DNA of 64,000 bases from assembly GCA_043744215.1 (NCBI GenBank), contig JAYTVC010000014.1, positions 1-64,000 on the forward strand, written 5' to 3'. Shown in pieces: positions 53,395 to 62,117 of the stretch. Below the pieces are notes generated by a model. The model was given only the letters and a program-made list of their open reading frames with translations, did no database searches and was not told the origin of the DNA. Within the stretch, counting starts at the first letter, position 1. Every line of letters starts with the position of its first letter. The translations under genes and the position numbers were made by a program. The DNA is from JBEEJL01 sp043744215 (GTDB taxonomy: Bacteria > Pseudomonadota > Gammaproteobacteria > Burkholderiales > JBEEJL01).

Positions 53395-56300
53395 ATGGCA
53401 TTTGAAAAACCTACCGTGCCTTCTTTGTCACCGCGCTTATCGGGTGTGATGCCCTATTTGCCGCTGGCACTGGCGGCGCTGGCAGGTCTGATGATGACGA
53501 TGCTGGCTTTTTTTATGGTGCGCGATTGGGAAAGCGAGCGGGCCCGTCACAGCTTTCAAGAGGCGGCATCGCAGCGCATCCGCGCAGCGCAGGATAATCT
53601 CAAAGGCGCGATTGAAGACGTAGAAAGCCTGCGGGATTTTTTGACGGCGACGCGATTCGAGGCCGGTCACGACGAGTTGCGCGCCTACGTCACGCCGGCC
53701 CTTGAGCGCCACCAATGGGTACGCGCGATGAGCTGGAACAAATGGGTAACCGATGCTGAGCGCCCGCGCTTTGAACTGGCAATGCAAACTTACGCGCCGG
53801 GGTTTCGCATTACCGAGCGCAATACCGAAGGAAAATTGATCGACGCTGGGCAACGCGCCGAATATGTAGCAGTCGCGCAAATCGAGCCGCGCGACGGCAA
53901 TGAGACAGCTTTGGGCTACGATATTTTTTCTGACCCTGCACGGCGCGAAGCCATCATGCAAGCGCGCGACAGCGGGCGCACCCTCGCCACTGGCCGCATC
54001 AAACTCTTGCAAGAAACAAATCCAGACCAATACGGCTTTCTGATTTTCAGCCCCTTATATAAACAGGGCGCTGCTGAAGATTCACTGGCAAAAAAATATG
54101 TCGGCCTTGCCGTCGGCGTGATTCGCGCGGCTGATATTGTGGCAAGCGCTGGCAACGGCCCGGCGCAAAATATTGAATTGCAGTTTCTCGACCGCTCGGA
54201 GCCCGCTGGCCAACAATCTTTGGTGGCGACCCAGTCCGGCATCCAGCTCAACACGGATAATACATTGCGCGTCGAACAACCGCTGAATATCGCCGGGCGC
54301 GATTGGCGTATCGTGGCACAGCCCACCGACGACCACTACACCACTAACGCGGGTTGGCTGGCCTACTCGAGCCTGCTGCTCGGCATGCTGTTTACTGTCC
54401 TCTTCAGTATGGTGACCCAACGTTCATTCGCGTTGCTACGGGCCAACGATAAACTCTCGAACGAAATTACCGAACGCAAATCGGCAGAACAAGCCCTGCG
54501 CGACAGCGAAAACCAGATGCGCCTGGTCACCAATGCCGTGCCAGCCATGATCGCCTATGTCGATACGCAACTGGTTGTGCGCTTTCATAACCGGGCATTT
54601 AACGAATGGGTGGACAAGCCCGGACAAAACCTTGTGGGCCAGCCCTTGAGCGAAGTGTTAAAACAGGAAATGCGTGGCTCGGGCAAAATCCGTGTTGATG
54701 CGGCATTACGCGGTGAGCGACAGGATTATGAGCGCACCTATTTATTTGAAGACCGCGAGCCCATACACACCCTGATCAACCTGATACCCCATCTGGATGA
54801 AAATAAAAAAGTGATTGGCGTTTTTTCGTTGGCGACCGACATCACCGCGCGCAAAAAAATGGAAGATGATCTCGCGGCTGAAAAAGAACGCGCGCAGGTA
54901 ACACTGGCATCCATCGGCGAAGGCGTAGTGACGGCAGATGCGAACGGCAAATTGCTCTACATCAACCCGGTCGCGGAAGAATTGATCGGTTTAACACTGG
55001 CCGAAGTCCAAAACAAACCGGTCAACGAAGTTTTCAGTTTTGTCAGTGAAGCGGAACGCGAGCCGATTGAAAACCCGCTGCTGCGTTGCATCCGCGAACG
55101 GCAAGTGGTCGGCCTCGATAACCAATCGGTGCTGGTGCGCCGCGACGGCACGGAGTATCCAATTGACGATTCTGCAGCACCCATTTTGGACCGCAACGGC
55201 AACACGCTGGGCGCAGTACTGGTGTTCAGCGACGTTTCGCAACAGCGTTTCCTGTCGCGCCAATTGACCCATCAGGCGTCGCACGATCCGCTTACCGGCC
55301 TCATCAACCGGCGTGAATTTGAAGAGCGCTTGCAGCGCATGATTGCCGACGCGCGCAAAAACAACACGCATCATGTGTTGTGCTTCATGGACCTCGACCA
55401 ATTCAAGGTCGTTAACGACACCTGCGGCCACGTTGCCGGCGACGCGCTGCTGCGTCAAATCAGCGCCGCGTTCGAACGCGAATTACGTCAGAGCGACACC
55501 TTGGCTCGCTTGGGCGGCGACGAATTCGGTGTGTTGCTGGAACATTGTCCGCTCGAGCAGGCGATGCCCATCGCCAACCAGTTACTGATGGCCGCGCGTG
55601 ATTTGCGCTTCTCATGGGATGGCCGTGTATTCCCCATCGGCGTCAGCATCGGCTTGCTCGCCATCAGCACAGAAACCGATTCGCACAGCGAAGCAATGCG
55701 CGCCGCCGACGCGGCCTGTTATGTAGCAAAAGACCGCGGCCGTAATCGTGTGCAAGTGTTCCAGCCTGACGACTCGCTGCTGGCACGCCGCAGCGGAGAT
55801 ATGCAGTGGTTTTCGCGCATAGGCCAGGCACTGGAAGAAAATCTTTTTGTCTTGTACGGGCAACCCATCCGGGCATTGTCCGGCGACGCGACCGACGATG
55901 CATACGCCGAAGTGCTGGTGCGCATGCAAGGCCAGGATGGTCAACTCATTGCGCCGGGCGCGTTCATTCCCGCGGCCGAACGTTATAACCTGATGCCGCA
56001 ACTGGACCGCTGGGTAGTGAGCAACGCGGTGGCGTGGTATGCGCAGCAACTGCACAGCAAGCATGGCGCAAAAAATTTGCCGACGCTGGGCATCAATCTT
56101 TCCGGTGCCAGCGTGAGCGACCTGGGTTTTCTTGATTTTGTGCGCACCACACTCAAGGCGCGTGATGTGCCCGCGCGAGCGCTGTGTTTTGAGATTACCG
56201 AAACCGCCGCCATCACCCATCTCAAACGCGCCGTGCGCTTTATGAGCGAACTGCGCGAAACCGGCTGCCGCTTTGCGCTGGACGATTTCGGCAGCGGCAT

Positions 56301-56583
56301 GTCATCCTTCGCCTATCTCAAAAACCTGCCGGTGGATTTCATCAAAATCGACGGTAACTTCGTGCGTGACATGCACGAAGATGTCGTCGATCTGGCGATG
56401 ACCGAAGCCATCAACCGCATCGGCCATGTGATGAATATTCCTACCATCGCCGAATCGGTTGAGAACCAGGTCACGCTGGAAATTCTGCAAGAACTCGGCG
56501 TTAATTACGCGCAGGGCTTCCACATCGCGCGACCGATGTTGCTGGATGAATTGCTGATCGTACCCGCCTCTGCTGTGGCCTAG
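53395..56583 (+). CDS. CHASE-PAS-PAS-GGDEF-EAL cyclic-di-GMP signalling protein
   Basis: 1062 residues. A transmembrane helix (about 19-37), a periplasmic CHASE sensor (about 75-225, with FRITERNTEGK and GYDIFSDPARREA) and a second helix (about 325-345) come first. They are followed by two PAS domains (about 370-490 and 500-620). The diguanylate cyclase domain keeps LGGDEF with an RQSD inhibitory site five residues before it. The phosphodiesterase domain has EVLVRM in place of EALVRW but retains the DDFGSG, KIDG and later ESVE motifs. Both activities are possible. The start has no clear ribosome-binding site. Confidence 0.93.
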   Translation: MAFEKPTVPSLSPRLSGVMPYLPLALAALAGLMMTMLAFFMVRDWESERARHSFQEAASQRIRAAQDNLKGAIEDVESLRDFLTATRFEAGHDELRAYVTPALERHQWVRAMSWNKWVTDAERPRFELAMQTYAPGFRITERNTEGKLIDAGQRAEYVAVAQIEPRDGNETALGYDIFSDPARREAIMQARDSGRTLATGRIKLLQETNPDQYGFLIFSPLYKQGAAEDSLAKKYVGLAVGVIRAADIVASAGNGPAQNIELQFLDRSEPAGQQSLVATQSGIQLNTDNTLRVEQPLNIAGRDWRIVAQPTDDHYTTNAGWLAYSSLLLGMLFTVLFSMVTQRSFALLRANDKLSNEITERKSAEQALRDSENQMRLVTNAVPAMIAYVDTQLVVRFHNRAFNEWVDKPGQNLVGQPLSEVLKQEMRGSGKIRVDAALRGERQDYERTYLFEDREPIHTLINLIPHLDENKKVIGVFSLATDITARKKMEDDLAAEKERAQVTLASIGEGVVTADANGKLLYINPVAEELIGLTLAEVQNKPVNEVFSFVSEAEREPIENPLLRCIRERQVVGLDNQSVLVRRDGTEYPIDDSAAPILDRNGNTLGAVLVFSDVSQQRFLSRQLTHQASHDPLTGLINRREFEERLQRMIADARKNNTHHVLCFMDLDQFKVVNDTCGHVAGDALLRQISAAFERELRQSDTLARLGGDEFGVLLEHCPLEQAMPIANQLLMAARDLRFSWDGRVFPIGVSIGLLAISTETDSHSEAMRAADAACYVAKDRGRNRVQVFQPDDSLLARRSGDMQWFSRIGQALEENLFVLYGQPIRALSGDATDDAYAEVLVRMQGQDGQLIAPGAFIPAAERYNLMPQLDRWVVSNAVAWYAQQLHSKHGAKNLPTLGINLSGASVSDLGFLDFVRTTLKARDVPARALCFEITETAAITHLKRAVRFMSELRETGCRFALDDFGSGMSSFAYLKNLPVDFIKIDGNFVRDMHEDVVDLAMTEAINRIGHVMNIPTIAESVENQVTLEILQELGVNYAQGFHIARPMLLDELLIVPASAVA

Positions 56584-56630
56584 CCTGCAACCCCGCGCCC
56601 ATTTCGTATCCAGCGCATCGTGTTATAGTC

Positions 56631-56655
56631 TTCGTTGATTATTATCAGTTTTATT
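56631..56655 (+). repeat. AT-rich dispersed element, copy before the DMT exporter gene
   Basis: Reads TTCGTTGATTATTATCAGTT followed by TTATT. It shares the TTGATTATTATCAG.TTT pattern with the copies after cydB and at 33302. It ends directly before the start codon at 56657; the first few consensus bases are changed. Confidence 0.5.
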
Positions 56656-56656
56656 C

Positions 56657-57553
56657 ATGCCATCCAAACCCGTTTCCGCTCCCGTTTCCCTCTGGCTGCA
56701 AGCCATGCCGTTATTATTTGTGCTGCTGTGGAGCACCGGTTTTATCGGTGGCCGCTATGGTTTGCCTTATGCGGAACCACTGACATTTTTATTTGTGCGC
56801 ATGGTGATCGTTACCGCTCTACTGCTCGTCGTTGCGCTGGCAACGGGCGCGCCGTGGCCGCGCAGTTCAACCGATGTCCGCCACATCGCCATTGCCGGAC
56901 TGCTGATTCATGCAGGATATTTGGGCGGCGTATTCTGTGCGCTTAAAAATGGCGTGCCTGTCGGTCTGGTCGCGCTCATCACCAGTCTGCAGCCGATACT
57001 CACTGCCCTTGCTGCCGGCCCGCTTTTAGGCGAAAAAATTTCTTCGCGTCAATGGCTGGGCTTGCTGTTGGGGTTAATCGGCGTCGGCTTGGTAGTCGTG
57101 AGCAAGTTGCAGGCACAGCAAGCGCCCCATGCGCTCGGCATGGCACAAGCGGTATTCGCCTTGCTATCCATCACGGTCGGCACGCTGTATCAAAAGCGCC
57201 ATGGCGGCGCGATGGATTTGCGCAGCGGCGGCGTCATCCAGTACGCCGCGTCGGGCATCGTGATCGGCCTGCTCGCGTATACGCTGGAAACGATGCATAT
57301 CGATTGGACGCCGCAATTTGTTTTCGGCCTGTCATGGTTATGCATTGTGCTGTCGTTCGGCGCAATCAGTTTGTTACATCTGCTGATTCGTCGTGGCGAA
57401 GCGGCAAAAACGGCGAGCCTGTTTTATCTGGTGCCGCCCGTCACAGCTTTAATGGCGTTTGCGATGTTCGGCGAGACACTGGCAGCTTCGGCTATGATAG
57501 GTGTTTTGATTGCAGCGGCAGGCGTGTGGCTGGTGATGCGCAAGGCGACTTAG
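56657..57553 (+). CDS. EamA/DMT-family transporter
   Basis: A 298-residue inner-membrane protein with ten predicted helices arranged as two EamA repeats. The first begins LLFVLLWSTGFIGGRYGLPYAEPLTFLFVRM, typical of the family. The second ends LFYLVPPVTALMAFAMFGETLAASAMIG. It is probably an exporter of small metabolites or amino acids, with substrate unknown. The preceding 26 bases contain a dispersed AT-rich element rather than a ribosome-binding site. Confidence 0.92.
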   Translation: MPSKPVSAPVSLWLQAMPLLFVLLWSTGFIGGRYGLPYAEPLTFLFVRMVIVTALLLVVALATGAPWPRSSTDVRHIAIAGLLIHAGYLGGVFCALKNGVPVGLVALITSLQPILTALAAGPLLGEKISSRQWLGLLLGLIGVGLVVVSKLQAQQAPHALGMAQAVFALLSITVGTLYQKRHGGAMDLRSGGVIQYAASGIVIGLLAYTLETMHIDWTPQFVFGLSWLCIVLSFGAISLLHLLIRRGEAAKTASLFYLVPPVTALMAFAMFGETLAASAMIGVLIAAAGVWLVMRKAT

Positions 57554-57566
57554 TGCTTTTTATAAT

Positions 57567-57597
57567 GCAAAAATATTCAATATAATCAAATACTTAC
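57567..57597 (-). repeat. AT-rich dispersed element, copy before the proteasome-like gene
   Basis: On the plus strand it reads GCAAAAATATTCAATATAAT followed by CAAATACTTAC, the reverse complement of a consensus-perfect copy. TATAAT (57581-57586) points toward the gene starting at 57627. Confidence 0.7.
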
Positions 57598-57626
57598 ATA
57601 ACTTCTCATTTTAGCGGAATACATTC

Positions 57627-58196
57627 ATGACTACTCTCGTTGTGGTAAAAAAAGCCGGCTATGCAGTCATCGCGGGCGATTCGCTCACCACATTCGGCAG
57701 CCTTGAGCTATCGCCGAAATACGATCGTGCTTACGACAAAGTGTTGCACGCGCACGGCACTTATTTTGGCATCGCCGGCAGCGCCGCGCATCATCTGGTG
57801 ATGGACAGCATTTTACAAAAAGGCGCGGACATGAAATTCGGCAGCCGCGAACAGATTTTTGAAACCTTCCGCAAAATCCACCCGGTGCTGAAAGAAGAAC
57901 ATTTTCTCAACCCGAAAGAGGAAGAGGACGACCCCTACGAATCGAGCCAACTCACATCGCTGATCGCGAACAAGGCCGGCATTTTCGCCGTCTATTCCAT
58001 GCGCGAAGTGTTTGAGTTCGATAAATTCTGGTCCATCGGCTCGGGCCGCGAATTCGCCTTGGGTGCCATGTTCTCGCAATGGGATAAACTCAAAACTGCC
58101 GAAGAAATTGCCATTGCCGGCATAGAAGCCGGCTGCGAATTCGACAGCGGATCATGCCTGCCGATGACTTTATATAAAGTGAAGTTAAGCAAATAG
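57627..58196 (+). CDS. Proteasome-type Ntn-hydrolase (candidate beta-proteobacterial proteasome homolog)
   Basis: A 189-residue protein starting MTTLVVVKKAGYAVIAGDS. Removal of Met would expose Thr1, the nucleophile of proteasome beta subunits. An aspartate in AGDS (Asp17 position) and a lysine in the following strand (SPKYDRAYDKVLHAHG, Lys33 position) complete the expected site. Later GIAGSAAHHLVMD and GSGREFALGAMF match the proteasome fold. HslV and Anbu fit less well. The family found mainly in betaproteobacteria (BPH) is the best guess. It is followed 13 bases later by the Hsp15 gene, which suggests a stress-related operon. Confidence 0.8.
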   Translation: MTTLVVVKKAGYAVIAGDSLTTFGSLELSPKYDRAYDKVLHAHGTYFGIAGSAAHHLVMDSILQKGADMKFGSREQIFETFRKIHPVLKEEHFLNPKEEEDDPYESSQLTSLIANKAGIFAVYSMREVFEFDKFWSIGSGREFALGAMFSQWDKLKTAEEIAIAGIEAGCEFDSGSCLPMTLYKVKLSK

Positions 58197-58209
58197 CCGA
58201 GCCTGCGCT

Positions 58210-58599
58210 ATGGCGATGGATGAAACAAGCGAAGCCGTCCGCCTCGACAAATGGCTATGGGCTGCGCGCTTTTACAAAACCCGCGCCCTCGCGCTTGAAG
58301 CCGTCAACGGCGGCAAAGTCACGCTCAATGGCGAACGCGCCAAGCCGGCAAAGATGGTAAAGCACGGCGATCAACTCTCCATTCGGCAATCACCTTACGA
58401 ACGCCATGTCGACGTGCGCGGCGTATCGCCGCAGCGTGGGCCCGCAAGCGTAGCGCAAATGCTTTATGCAGAATCAGCGGAAAGCATCGCCGCGCGTCTG
58501 GCACTCAGTGAACAAATCCGCGCCCAGCCCGAACCGATATTCAAAGGCCGCCCTACCAAAAAAGCGCGGCGACAGATTCATCGGTTTACGCAGGAGTAA
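58210..58599 (+). CDS. hslR: Heat shock protein 15 (S4 RNA-binding domain)
   Basis: A 129-residue Hsp15 protein that binds stalled 50S subunits carrying nascent-chain tRNA. The N-terminal S4 domain is VRLDKWLWAARFYKTRALALEAVNGGKVTLNGERAKP (about residues 9-45). The C-terminal part is basic (KGRPTKKARRQIHRF). An alternative ATG lies six bases downstream. It is co-oriented and closely spaced with the proteasome-like gene. Confidence 0.93.
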   Translation: MAMDETSEAVRLDKWLWAARFYKTRALALEAVNGGKVTLNGERAKPAKMVKHGDQLSIRQSPYERHVDVRGVSPQRGPASVAQMLYAESAESIAARLALSEQIRAQPEPIFKGRPTKKARRQIHRFTQE

Positions 58600-58670
58600 T
58601 GGCAATCCGATCCGGTTTTGCTGATCGGTTTTGCTGAGCGGGCGCAAGTATTTTTTTGTTTTGGATGATT

Positions 58671-58710
58671 AAAAAAAACCGGAAGCTTTCGCTTCCGGCT
58701 TATTTATTTC
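58671..58710. terminator. Bidirectional terminator between hslR and the YidB-like gene
   Basis: An A8 run precedes CCGGAAGC-TTTC-GCTTCCGG, followed by CTTATTTATTTC. On the minus strand it gives a strong stem plus U8, suited to end the gene at 58736-59173. On the plus strand the tail is weaker but may end hslR. Confidence 0.85.
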
Positions 58711-58735
58711 GCGGTATAAAACCCTGAGCTAATGA

Positions 58736-59173
58736 TCACTTGCCACCAAATAACTGCCCCAGCATACCGAGTCCTTGCTGCAAACCTGCCGCATCGGGAA
58801 CTTGTCCATTAGGTGTTACATGGTTCACCGCTTGCGGAAGAATCTGCGCGAGTTGCGCGGTGACAGCTTCCGTGCTCAAACCGAATTTTTGCGCGATGGC
58901 GGCGATCTGGTCGCTGCCAATAGCTGCGTGTATCTGATCGCCGCTCACTTCCTGGTTCGGCCCCGTGCCCACCCACGATTGCACAGCGTCACCCAATCCG
59001 CCTTTGGTGAGTGTGCCGAGCAAACCTTGCAGGCCGCCCGATTGTGGGTTGGTCATCATGCCCATCACCAGATCGAGCATGGGGTTACCCGTGCCACCGG
59101 CAGCGCCTGTCTGGCCGCCACCGCCCATTGCTTTGCCAATTACCTGCCCTAACAAACCGTCGAGTAAACCCAT
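58736..59173 (-). CDS. YidB-like (DUF937) protein
   Basis: A 145-residue protein with a glycine-rich, low-complexity N-terminal half (MGLLDGLLGQVIGKAMGGGG, then GMMTNPQSGGLQGLLGTL). A helical C-terminal part follows (GSDQIAAIAQKFGLSTEAVTAQLAQILPQAVNHVTPNG), characteristic of the YidB/DUF937 family. Function in the cell is not established. It is a single gene with its own terminator. Confidence 0.88.
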   Translation of the reverse strand: MGLLDGLLGQVIGKAMGGGGQTGAAGGTGNPMLDLVMGMMTNPQSGGLQGLLGTLTKGGLGDAVQSWVGTGPNQEVSGDQIHAAIGSDQIAAIAQKFGLSTEAVTAQLAQILPQAVNHVTPNGQVPDAAGLQQGLGMLGQLFGGK

Positions 59174-59217
59174 GTCGTTCTCCTTTTGAAATGTGCAACA
59201 AAAAAACCGTGATGCAA

Positions 59218-59622
59218 TTAATACGAAACTTTGCGTGGCAGCGTTTTCGCTTCGCCAACCCAGGCGCTTACTTTAGCAAGCGTGGGCACGACACGTACCA
59301 ATTTCTTTTCGTCGTTGGCTTTTTGCATGGCAGGCTGGAGGTTTTCGGGCTTGCGGCCAGAAAGTTCAACCACCGTATCAACCCCTGCTGCTTCCAATAA
59401 TTCGGCATACTGCCCAGCCACACCGTTGATGCGGAACAAGTCCGCATGATTGACCCATTTGAGTATGTGTTTGCCGCCGATGCCCGTTTTGCTTTCAAGC
59501 TCTTTGCGCCCTGCCGGAGTAGCGCCCATCAACAATAATTTTTCCACCGTCTTGGCACCGGCCGCTTTCAATTTTTCTGCGTATGCTTCGCCTACTCCTT
59601 CAATATCCGCAATACTGGTCAT
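59218..59622 (-). CDS. DUF4332-type helix-hairpin-helix protein
   Basis: A 134-residue protein built from two helix-hairpin-helix-like repeats: IADIEGVGEAYAEKLKAAGAKTVEKLL and LFRINGVAGQYAELLEAAGVDTVVEL. This matches the DUF4332 family, possibly DNA-binding. The start ATG at 59622 has an excellent GAGGAGGT ribosome-binding site. The frame extends upstream to 59748 without support. The function is unknown. Confidence 0.87.
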   Translation of the reverse strand: MTSIADIEGVGEAYAEKLKAAGAKTVEKLLLMGATPAGRKELESKTGIGGKHILKWVNHADLFRINGVAGQYAELLEAAGVDTVVELSGRKPENLQPAMQKANDEKKLVRVVPTLAKVSAWVGEAKTLPRKVSY

Positions 59623-59752
59623 GGAGAACCTCCTCAATTTTTTTGGCTTCAGATAATTTTGCTTTGCCGCAGCTATCCGGGCAAATGCAGAGGCTATTAT
59701 TCTCCCGCAACGCAGGGAATTCAAGACGCGAAAAGCCTTATACGACAAAGAT

Positions 59753-60505
59753 TCACATTCCCGACTTCTCGATAAATTTCAAGCTCATGCTGCTAACAGT
59801 TTGTTTAATAAGCATCATCGCCTCGCCGACCTGGGCCGGATCGCCGCGCACCGATAATTCAATGATGCGGCCGCCGCCCGCTACAAACTGTGGCAGGCTC
59901 GACAGTTTGAGTTGGTGGTAGGTATTGACGACTTGATTCATCAAATCGAGCAAATCGCTTTCGTTGCCGTTTTCGATAAGAATAATTTGTTCTGCGCGGG
60001 GCGCGGGATGAAAAAGATGTGCGTAGTGCGTATCCAACACCCACTCCATCATCGGCCACGCCATCTCGGGAAAGCCGGGCAAAAAATAATGCGTACCCAC
60101 ACTGAAACCGGCGATGCGGTTAAACGGGTTGGGAATAATTTTTGCGCCGCGTGGAAACTCCGCCATCAATACGCGTTTGGGATAGGCATCATCGCCGAAG
60201 CGGGCAACGATTTCGGCGACCGCTTCCGGGTGACGCTCGATGGAAACGCCCAGCGCCGCTGCTGCACATTGCCTCGTGTAATCATCGGGCGTGGCACCAA
60301 TGCCACCGAAAGAAAACACGATGTCGTTACCAGCGAACGTGCGCTTGAGCGTGGCGACAATGCGCTCGGGTTCGTCGCCAAGATACTCTGCCCAGGCCAG
60401 TTCAAGTCCACGCTGTTTCAGCGTGTCGATCACTTTGGCCAAATGTTTGTCTTGCCGTTTACCGGATAAAATTTCATCGCCGATGATAATCGCGCCGAAT
60501 GCCAT
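59753..60505 (-). CDS. Molybdopterin-binding (CinA N-terminal/MoCF-like) domain protein
   Basis: A 250-residue stand-alone MoCF-biosynthesis-fold domain. The start AFGAIIIGDEILSGKRQDKHLAKV and the SFGGIGATPDDYTRQCAA segment (GG.G.T.DD.T pattern) are characteristic of the N-terminal half of CinA-type proteins. The C-terminal nicotinamide-nucleotide deamidase domain of full CinA is absent. A related activity, ADP-ribose hydrolysis, is known for some members, but I cannot assign it here. It is divergent from cydA over about 250 bases. Confidence 0.88.
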   Translation of the reverse strand: MAFGAIIIGDEILSGKRQDKHLAKVIDTLKQRGLELAWAEYLGDEPERIVATLKRTFAGNDIVFSFGGIGATPDDYTRQCAAAALGVSIERHPEAVAEIVARFGDDAYPKRVLMAEFPRGAKIIPNPFNRIAGFSVGTHYFLPGFPEMAWPMMEWVLDTHYAHLFHPAPRAEQIILIENGNESDLLDLMNQVVNTYHQLKLSSLPQFVAGGGRIIELSVRGDPAQVGEAMMLIKQTVSSMSLKFIEKSGM

Positions 60506-60664
60506 AATATTTTTTGCGTTGATGAACCAGCTCGCAACATACTCCTTTCGTTGCGCCCGTGCCACTGCAACTGATGGCATTTTCGATTGTCTGGTAAACC
60601 ATGACTTTAGCTTTTACAATGAACGGGCGCAAATCAAAACAAATTGAATTTCGTATGCTAGTAT

Positions 60665-60696
60665 GCAAAAAATACTGAATATAATCAATATGTTAT
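60665..60696 (-). repeat. AT-rich dispersed element, copy upstream of cydA
   Basis: On the plus strand it reads GCAAAAAATACTGAATATAA followed by TCAATATGTTAT. TATAAT (60680-60685) points to cydA, which starts 73 bases on. Strong match with two changes in the end distal to cydA. Confidence 0.65.
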
Positions 60697-60758
60697 ATTA
60701 TCGCTTCAGTAGCCGGTTTTTGGCCAAACCCTCGTGCGCTTTTTATCAAGGAAACTGA

Positions 60759-62105
60759 ATGGATCCTCTCCTCCTAGCCCGCGTACAATTCGGCGCCAAC
60801 ATCACGTTTCATATTTTGTTTCCCACACTCACCATTTCACTTGCCTGGATGTTGTTACTGTTTAAGCTGCAATACAATCGCAGCGGTCATGCGAAATGGA
60901 TGGAAGCCTATGCGTTCTGGATAAAAATTTTTGCGCTGACATTTGCTTTGGGCGTGGTGAGCGGTATCACCATGAGTTTTCAATTCGGCACCAACTGGCC
61001 GGGCTTTATGCAAACCGTCGGCAACATCGCGGGGCCGCTGCTGGCTTATGAAGTGCTCACGGCGTTTTTTCTCGAAGCGACGTTTCTTGGCGTGATGCTG
61101 TTCGGCATGAAGCGCGTATCCAACCGCGTGCACACGTTTGCGACCTTGATGGTCACAATCGGCACGTCGATGTCGGCCTTCTGGATTTTGGCGCTTAATT
61201 CGTGGATGCAAACGCCAGCGGGCTTTGAAATGATCGACGGCAAAGCCCATGCCACCAGTTGGCTGGCAGTGATTTTTAATCCGTCGTTTCCTTATCGCCT
61301 CACGCATATGCTCACCGCTTGCGCGCTCTCGGGCGCGTTTCTGGTCGCGGGCGTGTCGGCCTATCGCTGGTTGCGCAATGACCGCGCGCCGAGCGTGATG
61401 GCCGCAATGAAAACGGCCGTGTATGTGGCGGCGCTGTTCATCCCGCTGCAAATTTTTCTCGGCGACCTGCACGGCCTCAATACGCTGAAACACCAGCCGG
61501 CGAAAATCGCCGCCATCGAAGCGATATGGGAAACGCAACGTGGCGCGCCGCTACAACTGTTCGCGTTGCCGAACGAGAAAACGCGCAGCAATGACTTTGC
61601 TATCGAAGTGCCTAAACTCGCCAGCCTGATTCTCACCCACGAAGTTGATGGCGAAATCAAAGGACTGAACGACTTCGGCGACAAGCGCCCAAGCGTCGCG
61701 CCGCTGTTCTGGGGTTTTCGCATCATGGTCGGCGTCGGCATGTTGATGTTGGCCGTATCGTGGCTGTGCGCCTGGCAATTACGCAAAAAAAATGATCTGC
61801 CGCAACTATTTTTGCGCGCGCTGATCGCGATGACTTTTTCCGGCTGGGTAGCGACCATCGCCGGCTGGTATGTGACGGAAATGGGGCGCCAGCCCTATCT
61901 GGTTTACGGCGTGCTTACCACCGCGCAGGCCGCCTCGAATGTGTCCGCCGGCATGATCGCGGCTACGTTGGCGATGTATTTGGTCATGTACATCGTGCTG
62001 ACGCTGGCCTATGTGTCGGTGATTTTTTATCTCGCGCGCAAGGCGGGTTATGCAACGCCGGATGTAGAAACAAAAACCAAAGCGGTGTTATCCACTGCAA
62101 GCTAA
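60759..62105 (+). CDS. cydA: Cytochrome bd-type quinol oxidase subunit I
   Basis: A 448-residue membrane subunit carrying hemes b558, b595 and d. The axial-histidine sites FHILFPTLTIS (residue 18) and YRLTHMLTA (about 183) are seen, as is the GRQP segment in EMGRQPYLVYG, where the usual tryptophan is tyrosine. At 448 residues the Q-loop is short, the CioA-like form often linked to cyanide-insensitive oxidases. AAGGAAACTGA gives a good ribosome-binding site. It oxidises quinol and reduces oxygen to water without proton pumping. Confidence 0.94.
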   Translation: MDPLLLARVQFGANITFHILFPTLTISLAWMLLLFKLQYNRSGHAKWMEAYAFWIKIFALTFALGVVSGITMSFQFGTNWPGFMQTVGNIAGPLLAYEVLTAFFLEATFLGVMLFGMKRVSNRVHTFATLMVTIGTSMSAFWILALNSWMQTPAGFEMIDGKAHATSWLAVIFNPSFPYRLTHMLTACALSGAFLVAGVSAYRWLRNDRAPSVMAAMKTAVYVAALFIPLQIFLGDLHGLNTLKHQPAKIAAIEAIWETQRGAPLQLFALPNEKTRSNDFAIEVPKLASLILTHEVDGEIKGLNDFGDKRPSVAPLFWGFRIMVGVGMLMLAVSWLCAWQLRKKNDLPQLFLRALIAMTFSGWVATIAGWYVTEMGRQPYLVYGVLTTAQAASNVSAGMIAATLAMYLVMYIVLTLAYVSVIFYLARKAGYATPDVETKTKAVLSTAS

Positions 62106-62117
62106 GGAGCAGGAAAA

